A program made the translations under genes and the position numbers. This document shows, in pieces, positions 52,565 to 61,997 of a stretch of DNA of 64,000 bases. This stretch comes from GCA-2709075 sp038146865 (GTDB lineage: Bacteria > Pseudomonadota > Alphaproteobacteria > MPNO01 > UBA2964). The stretch covers positions 1 through 64,000 of the forward strand of contig JAYQSL010000005.1 in assembly GCA_038146865.1 (NCBI GenBank). The letters are read 5' to 3'. How positions within the stretch are numbered: the first letter of the stretch is position 1; every line of letters starts with the position of its first letter. The notes beneath the pieces were generated by a model that saw only the letters and a list, made by a program, of their open reading frames with translations, searched no databases and was not told the DNA's origin.

Positions 52565-55500
52565 ATGGGTAGCATATACGACATAGCCAGTAGTGCGGTA
52601 AGAGCACACAAAGACGCGCTCTCGAGTACCAGTCAGAATATTGCCAATGTTGACACCGATGGATACACCAGAAGAGAGGTCAAGCTTGAAGAGGTAAGCG
52701 CGAAGAACGACGGATTGGCGGCGAAGGGGGCTTCGGTTGGCTTGGGCGTAAAAGTTGATCAGGTCAGGCGCGCATATGACGAAGTTTTGGCTGCTCAGCT
52801 CCGAAAGATAGGATCTAAATTCCAATCATCACAGGCTTTTGTTGCTAATCTCGAAAAGCTGGAAAATTATCTGCTGCCCGATGGGAATCTAATTGATTCT
52901 ATAAACTCTTTTTTCTCCCGACTTAGTGATGTAGCGGCAGAGCCTGGTTCACAGGCCAATCGGGTTTCTGCCATTTCGTTTGGAAATGAGGTTGCCGCCG
53001 CTTTTTCCAGGACGAGTGAGTCATTAGGTTTTCTTGAAGCTCAAATCGATCAGGAAACTGAATTTACAATTAATCGTGTAAATGAATTATCCGCGCAAAT
53101 CGCAAAAATAAATAAGGACATTTCCGCATCATTTTCAAGTAAAGGCGCAACGCCTGCTCTTCTCGATATAAGGGACAAGTTGTTAGTCGATCTAGGAGAA
53201 CTGGCAGCAATTAGTGTAACCACGAAGGATACAGGCGAGGTCCGTGTAGATCTTGGTTTTGATGCCGTTGGCGCTGTTTTGGTTGATGGTGAAAAAAACA
53301 GTGCACTCTCATACAAACTCACAGATAGTGGGCTTTATTTTTTTTCAAATCAAACCCAGCCCCTAACAGGATTTGATGCAGGTCTATTGCGCGGGGTAAG
53401 TGACAGCCTTGATGTTCTTCGTCGGACTGAGAAAGAGCTAGATGCTTTAACCAAACGATTTGTAAATGAGTTAAATTCGCAACACCGCCAGGGAATAGAT
53501 TTAAATGGAAATGAGGGAAAACCACTTTTTTCCTCAAGTATACATGAATTGACGGGATTGAATTACGACCGTTCTCAACTGAGTGTTAATGTCATCAAAA
53601 TCGATGGGTACTCTGATAAATACGGAGATATTTTCTTCAAATATGATGGGCTGTCTGATCAATGGTCGGCTAGGCATGAAGGAAAAATTTTGGCCGGTGG
53701 TCGTGACGAACTGAATTTCGATGGTTTTACCGTGCGATTTCAAGGTCCAGCAAAGGATGGAAATAGTTTTTCTCTCTCTCGCAAGTTTGGTGATGCAGAA
53801 AATTTAAAATTTTTATTGGATGACCCTACTAGCCTCGCTGCCACAGCCCCCCTGATTATTGATCCTGCAGCCGAAAATACTGGAACGGCCGCAGCTAAAA
53901 TTTCTGCGGTGGAGACCAACAGGAAGGGGGAGACGTCTATTTTAGAAAATTTTCAAAACAACCTCAGTCCAATTTCATCCAAAACGTTTTTAAAGGGCGG
54001 TAAGGTAGGGATTATACCAAAAACGACTGAACAACTTACGATTAGTAGTAACGCTGAGCAGTCATCCGTCGTGTTTGTTTCGAAAAACTTCGAAAAAACT
54101 TCTCGGATTGATGTGTCGCTCGACGGCCAACAATACACGCTTACGATCCCAACTGGGGCGAATGACTTAAATGTATCAGGCGCTACAGATCTTGCGAATT
54201 ATTTCAATTCTGGGCTGCTTCGATTCCAGAACAATCTTGGGCAATCTTTCGACTCTGAAGGCCTTGGAACTCTGGCGGTCGGATCTGGCGATACCCTCAA
54301 ATTTGTAAGTTCTTATAAAGAAATCAATTCGGGACAGGCCGTGATAGATGGAACAGCAGTATCGGGAGGCATCACGGCGTCCAATGACGCCTCAGATATT
54401 TTTGTCTTCACCCGTGAGGGCAGGCAATTGGCCGGAAGAGCATTAGGTGCGACAGAGATTGATTCTTTGATTAACCAGGAAAACGGCTTCTCGGAATTTG
54501 CTACATATAGTTCTGAGTATCTTAGCCCAGCTTCTGGGAAAGGGTACCGCGGGGTAATAGCTGATACGATCCTGGCAAATTCGGGTCACTCTTTGGCATT
54601 CGGGATATCAGGGGGTGGGACCGGCATTAGTTCCGTCCCATTGGTCAATTCGCAGGTTGGGTCTGTAAACTTTTTTGATGAACAAACTCTTATTTTTTCA
54701 TCGCCAACCTTGGGCTTAGCAGAGACAGTTGTTGTACCCTCAAATGCCTCGGCGAAAAGTGTTGCTGATGTGCTTAATGAGGCTCTGAGCCCCAAGGGAT
54801 TGCAGTTTACAGCCGAAAACAGAGTGCAAATCGAACTTGATGCAACAACGGGTAACCCGATTTCATTTGAACTAATCGGAAAGAATAATCAACCGTTGCT
54901 CATTGATGCGGAGTACAACAGCACCATTGGCTTGAAAGGGTTAGCGCAATCTCTAAATACTATGTCTCCTACGACGGGCATTACCGCGCAAGTCAGCTCG
55001 GATTCAAATAGACTCGTCTTGATTAGGGCTGACGGAGGAGACATCGCTGTTTCAAATGTAAGAAACGCAAATCTTAGCCTTCAAGCTCTTGATGGAAATT
55101 TTGATACTTTAGGTAATTCTGCGGCTTTGACCCCTTCTGTTACAAACAGTTTGGTATTCTCTGGTTTGGTAACAGTTAATTCAGACGCGACACTATCGTT
55201 ATCGAGCGCTCAAGGAACGAACTTAACAAGCACAAAAAATAATTACCTATCGTCTGCAGTGTCTCGGCAATTGACGGATGCCGGCGACACAGCACGTTTT
55301 GAGTTTCACGATATTCCTACGGTTGATGGAAATGCATCTGAAGGTACCAGTGCCCTAGTTTATCAGGGCGGTCACAAGGTGACCCTGGCAATTACAAAGG
55401 AAGACAATTCCATCGATACCTTCGTGACACGTAGTTCCGCGTTGGAGAGCGGAAGCGGTTTGGAGCTCTCGCAGGATCTTATTGCTAAAGCGAGGGCAGT

Positions 55501-56782
55501 AGCCCCCATACCTCGCATGGAGTCCGGTGTTTTTGCTTCTTTACCCCCAGAGGGTGCGCAGATGAAATTCACTTACGCTGGCGAGGAGTACGTTCTGAAA
55601 TATCTTCAAGGCGAATTTCAAATTGATGGCCGAGACAGTGGGCAGTTCGTGGTCGACCTCACACAGACTAACCAGGGTTATACTTTGTCAATCAATAATC
55701 CGAAGGGAAGTGTATCAGGATCCCCGCTAGTACCTCTTGCCAATAATGGCGAAGAACAGTTCGGTTTCAACACTTGGACCAATGTGCTTACAGGTAAAAC
55801 ACCGCAAGCTATGAATATCGGCAGTACTTTGACCGCCACAATTAAGATAAGTGAACAAGCAAACGTGACAGTTACTTTGCAGCGTCTAGATAATGGGACT
55901 TATCAGCTTTCTAGTTCAGATGCATCTATAACCGCAGTATTTTCAAGTGGGGCTAACACAAGCACTAGCCTCACTCCGATCACATTGAAAAATACCGATC
56001 CCAGCGCAGATTTGGATTTGACGGGAGGTGCTGCAGCAACAGCAATGGGGTTCGACATGGCCAGAGAAGAAATTTTTCTCGATGGCGCAGACATTTTAAT
56101 TCGGTCACTTAACGGTCAGCCTAGTGATGCAAAAATAACTTCTGAGAGGGATCAGAACAATAATCTGATTAGTATAAAGAACCTTCCGGGGGAAGATCTT
56201 ATCGTCCTGATTTCAAATGATGGAGCGAAGCGTGTTTCAATGACTCACGAGGTGAGTAAAGCCGAAGAAAAAACATTGGAGAAAACGAACCTCAGTTTGA
56301 AGCTGACCAATAGTATGTCTGGGACTTTAGGAATTTTTGACACTTTGACAGATCAACTTCTTGGAGAAAGAAAACTTAATGACGGGAGACCAATCAATGT
56401 TTATGACTTCACGATCACCATTGCAGGTTCGATGGAAGAGGGTGATGCATTTAGCATAATTTCAAACGATAAATTAGAGCTCAATGGTCACAATCTCGAT
56501 ATTTTAGCCCAGTTAGGGGTCTCCACCAGCGACCGTTTGAGTTATCAAGACTCATATCGAAACTACCTCGTAGATGTCGGGTCCAGATTGTCAGCCAATC
56601 GAATCGAACTGGAGAGTGTGTCAGCTCAATTGGAGGCGGCCAAAGAGAAAGTTGATGAAAAATCCGGTGTGAATTTGGATACCGAGGCTGCAAACCTCAT
56701 TCAACAGCAACAATCATATCAGGCAGCGGCACGCTTATTGCAAACTGCCAGAGATATGTTTGATACGATTGTAAAGATATAG
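52565..56782 (+). CDS. flgK: Flagellar hook-associated protein FlgK, giant form
   Basis: A 1405-residue protein, far larger than the roughly 550 residues of enterobacterial FlgK. The N-terminal D0/D1 region is canonical (A-L-S-S-T-S-Q-N-I-A-N-V-D-T-D-G-Y-T-R-R near residue 18), and the conserved F-V-N-E-L-N-S-Q-H-R-Q-G-I-D-L-N-G-N lies near residue 300. The C-terminal 95 or so residues are again typical, with G-V-N-L-D-T-E-A-A-N-L-I-Q-Q-Q and A-R-D-M-F. Between about residues 330 and 1310 lies a long Ser/Thr/Asn/Gly-rich beta-type region that would bulge from the hook-filament junction. The whole ORF is continuous, so the insert is not an assembly artefact of frame. Confidence 0.93.
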   Translation: MGSIYDIASSAVRAHKDALSSTSQNIANVDTDGYTRREVKLEEVSAKNDGLAAKGASVGLGVKVDQVRRAYDEVLAAQLRKIGSKFQSSQAFVANLEKLENYLLPDGNLIDSINSFFSRLSDVAAEPGSQANRVSAISFGNEVAAAFSRTSESLGFLEAQIDQETEFTINRVNELSAQIAKINKDISASFSSKGATPALLDIRDKLLVDLGELAAISVTTKDTGEVRVDLGFDAVGAVLVDGEKNSALSYKLTDSGLYFFSNQTQPLTGFDAGLLRGVSDSLDVLRRTEKELDALTKRFVNELNSQHRQGIDLNGNEGKPLFSSSIHELTGLNYDRSQLSVNVIKIDGYSDKYGDIFFKYDGLSDQWSARHEGKILAGGRDELNFDGFTVRFQGPAKDGNSFSLSRKFGDAENLKFLLDDPTSLAATAPLIIDPAAENTGTAAAKISAVETNRKGETSILENFQNNLSPISSKTFLKGGKVGIIPKTTEQLTISSNAEQSSVVFVSKNFEKTSRIDVSLDGQQYTLTIPTGANDLNVSGATDLANYFNSGLLRFQNNLGQSFDSEGLGTLAVGSGDTLKFVSSYKEINSGQAVIDGTAVSGGITASNDASDIFVFTREGRQLAGRALGATEIDSLINQENGFSEFATYSSEYLSPASGKGYRGVIADTILANSGHSLAFGISGGGTGISSVPLVNSQVGSVNFFDEQTLIFSSPTLGLAETVVVPSNASAKSVADVLNEALSPKGLQFTAENRVQIELDATTGNPISFELIGKNNQPLLIDAEYNSTIGLKGLAQSLNTMSPTTGITAQVSSDSNRLVLIRADGGDIAVSNVRNANLSLQALDGNFDTLGNSAALTPSVTNSLVFSGLVTVNSDATLSLSSAQGTNLTSTKNNYLSSAVSRQLTDAGDTARFEFHDIPTVDGNASEGTSALVYQGGHKVTLAITKEDNSIDTFVTRSSALESGSGLELSQDLIAKARAVAPIPRMESGVFASLPPEGAQMKFTYAGEEYVLKYLQGEFQIDGRDSGQFVVDLTQTNQGYTLSINNPKGSVSGSPLVPLANNGEEQFGFNTWTNVLTGKTPQAMNIGSTLTATIKISEQANVTVTLQRLDNGTYQLSSSDASITAVFSSGANTSTSLTPITLKNTDPSADLDLTGGAAATAMGFDMAREEIFLDGADILIRSLNGQPSDAKITSERDQNNNLISIKNLPGEDLIVLISNDGAKRVSMTHEVSKAEEKTLEKTNLSLKLTNSMSGTLGIFDTLTDQLLGERKLNDGRPINVYDFTITIAGSMEEGDAFSIISNDKLELNGHNLDILAQLGVSTSDRLSYQDSYRNYLVDVGSRLSANRIELESVSAQLEAAKEKVDEKSGVNLDTEAANLIQQQQSYQAAARLLQTARDMFDTIVKI

Positions 56783-56791
56783 GCAGTTTAG

Positions 56792-58054
56792 ATGGCAGTT
56801 TCGACCAAATTATTCACGGAGCGGCAGCTTGATAACTTCAGCAATATTTCGACTCGTATCGAACAAAACCAGGCGAAGATTGCTTCAGGAAAAGCGCTTT
56901 CCGCCGCATCTGAAGATCCTGAGAAAGCGATAAAGATCTCCGCATTAGATGAAAAGATTCAACAAACTGAGAATTTTGTAAAAAACTTAAGAACGGCCAA
57001 CGAGCGTTTGGGTGCGGCAGATGTCGCTTTAGGAAGTATCTCAAATATTCTTACTCGGTTGCAAGAACTGACAATACAAGCCGCTAACGATACATACTCC
57101 ATAAATGACAAGGCAATGATTCAGGCGGAGGCGTTAGAAATCCGGAAAGAGTTGTTGTCTCTCGCTAATACGCATGACTCTCGGGGAAAACCACTATTTT
57201 CAGGAACAACAGGGGCCGATCTGCCGTTTTCTGAGAAAAATGACGGATCCATAGTTTATCAAGGCAATGGACAGAGGAGTTTTGTAAGATCCACTGTTAA
57301 TACAACTGTTTCAGATAGCTTGAGTGGTGCGGAAGTTTTTTATGCTGAAATACCCGGCGGTGAGCGTGTTACTTACTTTCAAATTATTGATAATCTGATC
57401 TCGTCACTTGAAACTCCAGCACATTTAAAAACGTCGGCGACGATTTTTAATTCCGCTGACCAACACATTAAATTAGAGAGCACGGACAAGATCAATAGGT
57501 TTTCTTTTGACTTGGTGGGTGATTTTGGGGCAGTTAAGATTGACTTTAGTACCACCAATAATGGCATTTCAGACGCCATTGCCAGCATAAATAAACATAC
57601 GGCACTTACCGGTATTACGGCATCAAAACACCAGAATGGCGAGGGCATTCTGCTGAACAATTTAAGTGGTGCCGTCGAGATCCGAAATTTTTCTGATGGG
57701 TCCGCATTTGGTGATAATAAAAATCAGATAGTAATTGTCGATCAAAATGGATCGGAAGATCGCATTGTAAACGGGTCGCTGCAGGTAAATAGGAATATTG
57801 CTTTGTTCAGCGCGGCTCAAGACAATATCGCGTTAAACAGGGCGAAAGTCGGTTCCCTCATGAACCAAGTAGATAATTCGTTAAAAGTGAATGAAAACAT
57901 GAAAGATCTTTTAGAGGTATCTTTCTCTGATCTCGCGGGCGCGGATCTTGAAAAGTTAATCACTGAATTACAATCTCTGCTTGTGAACAGGGATGTAGCG
58001 AGACAAACCTATACCAATATTACTCAGACAACGCTCTTTGATTTCATCAGATGA
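56792..58054 (+). CDS. flgL: Flagellar hook-associated protein FlgL
   Basis: A 420-residue hook-filament junction protein of the flagellin superfamily. The N-terminal helix region (Q-A-K-I-A-S-G-K-A-L-S-A-A-S-E-D-P near residue 29) and C-terminal coiled helix ending Q-T-T-L-F-D-F are typical. It is longer than enterobacterial FlgL (about 317) because of a larger middle region, parallel to the enlarged FlgK. It starts nine bases after flgK and overlaps the following transglycosylase by four bases. Confidence 0.93.
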   Translation: MAVSTKLFTERQLDNFSNISTRIEQNQAKIASGKALSAASEDPEKAIKISALDEKIQQTENFVKNLRTANERLGAADVALGSISNILTRLQELTIQAANDTYSINDKAMIQAEALEIRKELLSLANTHDSRGKPLFSGTTGADLPFSEKNDGSIVYQGNGQRSFVRSTVNTTVSDSLSGAEVFYAEIPGGERVTYFQIIDNLISSLETPAHLKTSATIFNSADQHIKLESTDKINRFSFDLVGDFGAVKIDFSTTNNGISDAIASINKHTALTGITASKHQNGEGILLNNLSGAVEIRNFSDGSAFGDNKNQIVIVDQNGSEDRIVNGSLQVNRNIALFSAAQDNIALNRAKVGSLMNQVDNSLKVNENMKDLLEVSFSDLAGADLEKLITELQSLLVNRDVARQTYTNITQTTLFDFIR

Positions 58055-58539
58055 GAAAGGCAATTTTCATATTTTTTTTCATCCTTTGCTCTTCTGTGGC
58101 GCGGGCTGACTGCGAAAGAAATTTTGTCTATGCAGAGAATAAGTTCGGGATTCCTAGTGGTTATCTTCGGGCCATCGCATTGACAGAGGTAGGACTAGGG
58201 GAAACAGGAAAATTAAGAAGTTGGTCACTCAATATAGAAGGAAATTCTCTTTATTTCCGAGATAAGAGCGATGCTCTACGTTATTTATCGAGATTAGATA
58301 TAGAAAATATTGATATAGGTTGTATGCAAATAAATAAGTATTGGCATCAGAATAATTTTGTTTCAAGCAAAGAAATGATGGATCCATTTCATAATATTAT
58401 GTATGCAGCCTATTTTCTTAAGTCACAATATAAAAAAACAAAATCTTGGAAACAGTCAATAAAGAATTATCATTCAAAAAATCCAAAATATAACAATAAT
58501 TACTTTAAAAAAGTCTCTCGTTATATAGGTAAATACTAA
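58051..58539 (+). CDS. Periplasmic lytic transglycosylase-like protein (SLT domain)
   Basis: A 162-residue exported protein with a signal peptide (about residues 1-19, ending V-A-R-A). The SLT core is visible: a Glu in A-L-T-E-V-G (likely catalytic) and the I-D-I-G-C-M-Q-I-N-K-Y-W-H segment near residue 90. It overlaps flgL by four bases. The likely role is local cleavage of peptidoglycan for rod passage, replacing the missing FlgJ muramidase. The second half of the gene is unusually AT-rich and Lys/Asn-rich compared with its neighbours. Confidence 0.85.
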   Translation: MRKAIFIFFFILCSSVARADCERNFVYAENKFGIPSGYLRAIALTEVGLGETGKLRSWSLNIEGNSLYFRDKSDALRYLSRLDIENIDIGCMQINKYWHQNNFVSSKEMMDPFHNIMYAAYFLKSQYKKTKSWKQSIKNYHSKNPKYNNNYFKKVSRYIGKY

Positions 58540-58605
58540 AATTATATTCTGAAATATTTAATATTTTTATAGGAAATTTATTTAAATTTAAGGAGTTAGT
58601 TTGGC

Positions 58606-59367
58606 ATGATTGGTACGATCATAGGTGGTTTAAGTGTAGCCATGAAGGCATTGGATCTTATCTCTAATAATGTAGCTAATGCCAAAAGCTATGGTTTTAA
58701 GACATCGGCTCTAAGCTTCCAGGACGTCTATCAAGAAGATGGTAATCCAAGGAAAAGGGTGGGGGAAGGAGCGCAATTAGCCAAAGTACAAGTTCGTCAC
58801 GAACGACAAGGTAATCTCTCCCTTACGAGCAATGTCCTGGATTTAGCTATTAAAGGAGCCGGTTATTTTGTGGTTAGCGATGCAAATGCGACGACCACGA
58901 AATACACAAGGGACGGAAGTTTTATGCTGAATAGTGATGGGTTTATAGTTAACAGCTCAGGTCTTTACGTCAGGGATGTAAATGGGAAAGCAATCCAGAT
59001 TCCGGAGAAATATCTTGGTTCTTCTCTATCTAATTTGAATATTGGACAGGATGGTACGGTTATCGGTATTTTTGACGGACAAAAACCTCTAAAAATCGCC
59101 ACCGTCGCCCTGGCAACCTTCGAAAATCCTGGTGCCCTCACCCCGGAGGGCGGGGGGGATTTTTCTGCTAGTTTTCAATCAGGCGTCGCAAAGCTTGGAA
59201 ACCCGGGGTCAATGGGTTTTGGAAATATTCAATCGGGGGCGTTAGAGAATTCGACTACTGATATTGTCAAGGAATTGACTAGAATGCTAACAGCTCAACA
59301 ATCATTTTCAGCAAACGCTAAAATGATGCAGACACATAACGATATGACTGGTCGTTGGGTTAAATGA
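58606..59367 (+). CDS. flgF: Flagellar hook-basal body protein, FlgF-like (FlgE/F/G family)
   Basis: A 253-residue axial protein with the N-terminal L-D-L-I-S-N-N-V-A-N-A-K-S-Y-G-F-K motif and the A-I-K-G-A-G-Y-F segment. The C-terminal A-Q-Q-S-F-S-A-N-A-K motif is typical of this family. Its size fits FlgF; a short FlgE-like hook subunit is the alternative. AAGGAG lies ten bases before the ATG. It sits apart from flgG, at the other end of the operon, and its end overlaps a convergent gene by eight bases. Confidence 0.8.
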   Translation: MIGTIIGGLSVAMKALDLISNNVANAKSYGFKTSALSFQDVYQEDGNPRKRVGEGAQLAKVQVRHERQGNLSLTSNVLDLAIKGAGYFVVSDANATTTKYTRDGSFMLNSDGFIVNSSGLYVRDVNGKAIQIPEKYLGSSLSNLNIGQDGTVIGIFDGQKPLKIATVALATFENPGALTPEGGGDFSASFQSGVAKLGNPGSMGFGNIQSGALENSTTDIVKELTRMLTAQQSFSANAKMMQTHNDMTGRWVK

Positions 59368-59767
59368 AATTTCGAGTAAATTCACAATCTAGAATTTGGG
59401 CTTCAATCGGACCATTAATGATGAGATCCCCTTGATCAGATAATGTTAGGGAGGTGTCGAGCTTTAAGTGGATCACAGCATTAAGTTTTTTTTGAGAATG
59501 TAAAGACTGTCTTAGAAGAGAGAAAGTCTCTGTTTCTACCTCCAATAAAGCTCGTATTGTCGTATCCTCTGGATCAATTTTTATCGTGTTTGCTCCGAGA
59601 GAATTATTGATCGGGGCGGGCTTAATTATAAGCTCTAGGGAGCCCGCACTTATATTTATGAGCCTAGAATTAAACTGAATAGTCTCTGACGTGCCTAAAA
59701 TGGAAATTTTGTAGTCCGTATTTATAACCTGGGCACGTATAGTTTCGATGCTGTGAAAGCCTGCCAT
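59360..59767 (-). CDS. Hypothetical protein at the end of the flhA-fliA operon
   Basis: A 135-residue soluble protein without a recognised domain or signal peptide. The alternating hydrophobic pattern (Y-K-I-S-I-L-G, L-E-L-I-I-K, A-V-I-H-L-K-L) suggests a beta-rich fold. It begins five bases after the fliA stop, so it belongs to that transcript. Its place suggests a flagellar role, perhaps a sigma-28-linked regulator, but nothing in the sequence proves it. Confidence 0.65.
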   Translation of the reverse strand: MAGFHSIETIRAQVINTDYKISILGTSETIQFNSRLINISAGSLELIIKPAPINNSLGANTIKIDPEDTTIRALLEVETETFSLLRQSLHSQKKLNAVIHLKLDTSLTLSDQGDLIINGPIEAQILDCEFTRNFI

Positions 59768-59772
59768 GGGGA

Positions 59773-60480
59773 TTAGAAATCTTCCCCCAATTTATCTCGT
59801 AAGGTTTTAAATGCTGTTGACTTTATTTGGGAAATCCTCCCTGGACTTAAGTCCAATATTTCTGCGATTTCGTAGGTATTGAGTTCTTCAACGAAGTAAA
59901 GTTGTAGCACCAATGCCTGATTGTCTTCTAATTCTCCAAGTTTTTCAGCGAGGATTTTTGACCTTAGTTTATGGTCTAATACAGAGTCTTGGCCTTCTTT
60001 GTCAGTTGAGAATTGTACTGATGTCTCATGAAAGAAATCCTCAATACTTTGGATGTTGCCTGCCGAAATTTGGCTCTCCCATCTGAGGAGCTCGCGCGCA
60101 GATATTTTCAGTTTCGCTGCTAACTGATCAGTGTTTGGTTCTCGCCCCAGTACTTGTCTTAACTCATCCTTGGCTGCAGATATCTGCTTGTGTCTTTTTA
60201 TATTTTGGCGTGACAGTGATGAAGAACGTCGCAAATGATCAATTATAGCCCCTTTGATGCGCACCGAAGCATAATTCGGGAAGGCTCCATCTTTAATATT
60301 ACTATAATTGTTTGCCGCTTCAATCAGCCCAATCACGCCGTATTGAATAAGGTCATCCACCTCGGCATACTGACCTACGCGCCCGTGGATTTTAAACGCA
60401 ATCCTTCTTACAAGCTCGACATGGTTATTGATGAGGTTTTCCCTATCAAGTCGGCTGTTTTGATAACCTTCAATTGCCAT
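59773..60480 (-). CDS. fliA: RNA polymerase sigma-28 factor FliA
   Basis: A 235-residue flagellar sigma factor. Region 2 has the D-D-L-I-Q-Y-G-V-I-G-L-I-E-A core (about residues 42-55) followed by A-S-V-R-I-K-G-A-I-I-D-H-L-R-R, the FliA-type promoter-melting stretch. Region 4 shows Y-E-I-A-E-I-L-D-L-S-P-G-R-I-S-Q-I near residue 208. It starts two bases after flhG. The presence of FliA implies a late class of flagellar genes (filament, motor) under sigma-28; those genes are not in this window. Confidence 0.94.
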   Translation of the reverse strand: MAIEGYQNSRLDRENLINNHVELVRRIAFKIHGRVGQYAEVDDLIQYGVIGLIEAANNYSNIKDGAFPNYASVRIKGAIIDHLRRSSSLSRQNIKRHKQISAAKDELRQVLGREPNTDQLAAKLKISARELLRWESQISAGNIQSIEDFFHETSVQFSTDKEGQDSVLDHKLRSKILAEKLGELEDNQALVLQLYFVEELNTYEIAEILDLSPGRISQIKSTAFKTLRDKLGEDF

Positions 60481-60482
60481 CG

Positions 60483-61223
60483 TTAAAATGTATTACCGTC
60501 TAGGTTTTTCATTATAGTATCAATGAGGGCATGCTCTTGGTTTTTTTTATTGTGGTAAAAAGGCTCCCTGTTAGTAATGCTGGCTTCTATATTGTTAGAT
60601 TTCGGTAAAAATCCAATATAATGCAACGAAACCTCGAGAAATTGGGTGGTTATTTTGTTGAATTTGTCAAAAACTTTTCTGGCGTTGGTCACCGAGTTAC
60701 ATTGATTGATGCAAATTAGAAAATCTTTTATTTTGTGTTCTTGGTTTGCAATTTTTATTGTTGAGTATGCATCTAAAAAGTTTGTTGGTAGGTCAACTAA
60801 TGAAATTACCAACTCGGACTCAATACAGCTAAGTGACATCGTGTGATTCTCGGCGCCAGCCGAATTGTCAATAATAACGTATTCGAATTTTTCCCTAACG
60901 CTTTGAATGCCATGCCAAATTTTAGCTCCGTTTTCTTCGGAAAGATCTACCAAAGCTGAGCTGCCGCTTTTGCCAGCTACTATTGAAAGTGAGGGAGACA
61001 CCCGATAAACGATGTCCTCGAAGGTGTCCTTCCCAGATATGTAATTATCGATGGTTTTTTCTGGATTGACCCCAAACATTATGTGAGCGTTGGGAAGACC
61101 AAAATCAGCATCAACCAGCAGTGTACTTCCTTTATGTTCAGAGAATGCAGCAGCTAGGTTAGTTGCTAGGAGAGTTTTGCCGGCTCCCCCTTTGCCGCTC
61201 AGTATTGCGAAAGATTTTTTCAT
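60483..61223 (-). CDS. flhG: MinD/ParA-like ATPase FlhG
   Basis: A 246-residue P-loop ATPase that controls flagellar number together with FlhF. The deviant Walker A is S-G-K-G-G-A-G-K-T (residues 9-17), with V-D-A-D-F-G-L-P-N-A-H as the following switch and Y-V-I-I-D-N-S-A-G-A as the Walker B region. It overlaps flhF by four bases (ATGA). A C-terminal amphipathic stretch is short. Confidence 0.9.
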   Translation of the reverse strand: MKKSFAILSGKGGAGKTLLATNLAAAFSEHKGSTLLVDADFGLPNAHIMFGVNPEKTIDNYISGKDTFEDIVYRVSPSLSIVAGKSGSSALVDLSEENGAKIWHGIQSVREKFEYVIIDNSAGAENHTMSLSCIESELVISLVDLPTNFLDAYSTIKIANQEHKIKDFLICINQCNSVTNARKVFDKFNKITTQFLEVSLHYIGFLPKSNNIEASITNREPFYHNKKNQEHALIDTIMKNLDGNTF

Positions 61224-61983
61224 GCGTTTTGCGACGTATCAATGGCGAGCATTGCCCTTAGTGTATCACGATCTGCTTCAATTTCATAACCTTGACGGTC
61301 TCGAAACATAGCTGCAGATATTCTATCTACGTCACTTTGTTTAAGATAATTGCTGAGTTTGGGGTCCTTTTTATTATAGACAATAAATGGTTTTAATTTT
61401 TCTACGAGGCTGAGTTGGATAGTCTCAAAAGAGTCTATTACATAGATTGCGTTCGGGATCTGCCCCGAGGCTATTAGCTTTTGATATAAGGAAGGTTCGC
61501 CTTGATCTATATCTTCAATGTCAGTCTCTATAACCTTCGTTCCATCGATCGTAGACATTCGACGAATAGGTCCGTACGAAAAGTCACATTCTAATATTCC
61601 GGCCAGGATAGCCGAATTCGTATTCGCGAAGAGATGGTTTTCGCCGTCTCTTAGGTAATGAATATTTTGATCATTGCGATCCAATAGGAGTTTTCTTATG
61701 AAGGTCGTCTTACCTGATCCTGGTTGTCCAAAACTAGGGTTGGCTTGAGGTTTGGATCGTTGATGATGTTTTGAAAATTATTACCCCTGTAAGTAGTCCT
61801 AGTTGCGCTACCCTCATTGGTTTCGGGGGTTATTTTCTTTTCTGGTTCTATTGTGCTTGCTGTAACGGAGACCAATCCGTCGACTTTTTCGGTTTTAATA
61901 ATAAAAGCATCTTCTCCAAGCTCTCTCGCCACTTTTTCCAATGCTTCGTCTATGTTGGCTGAGGTAAATTTTTTCGTCGTCAT
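61220..61983 (-). CDS. flhF: Reduced FlhF-like GTPase, interrupted by a one-base frameshift
   Basis: FlhF is an SRP-type GTPase that sets flagellar position. The first frame (61983 to 61696) encodes the FlhF N-terminus, with F-T-S-A-N-I-D-E-A-L and L-G-E-D-A-F-I-I-K. The other frame (to 61220) carries a Walker A, G-Q-P-G-S-G-K-T-T-F. Adding one T to the four-base T-run near 61732-61735 joins them through a T-L-V-F-G-Q junction. The repaired protein is only about 255 residues, well below usual FlhF, and the D-T-A-G motif of the G domain is not visible. It lies between flhA and flhG in the conserved order. Confidence 0.8.
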
Positions 61984-61997
61984 GAGAGTTTACCTAC

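Noticed and set aside
58598..58610. TTTGGCATG as a second sigma-54 element before flgF
   Set aside because: The ATG in it is the flgF start codon, and no -12 element at the right spacing follows.
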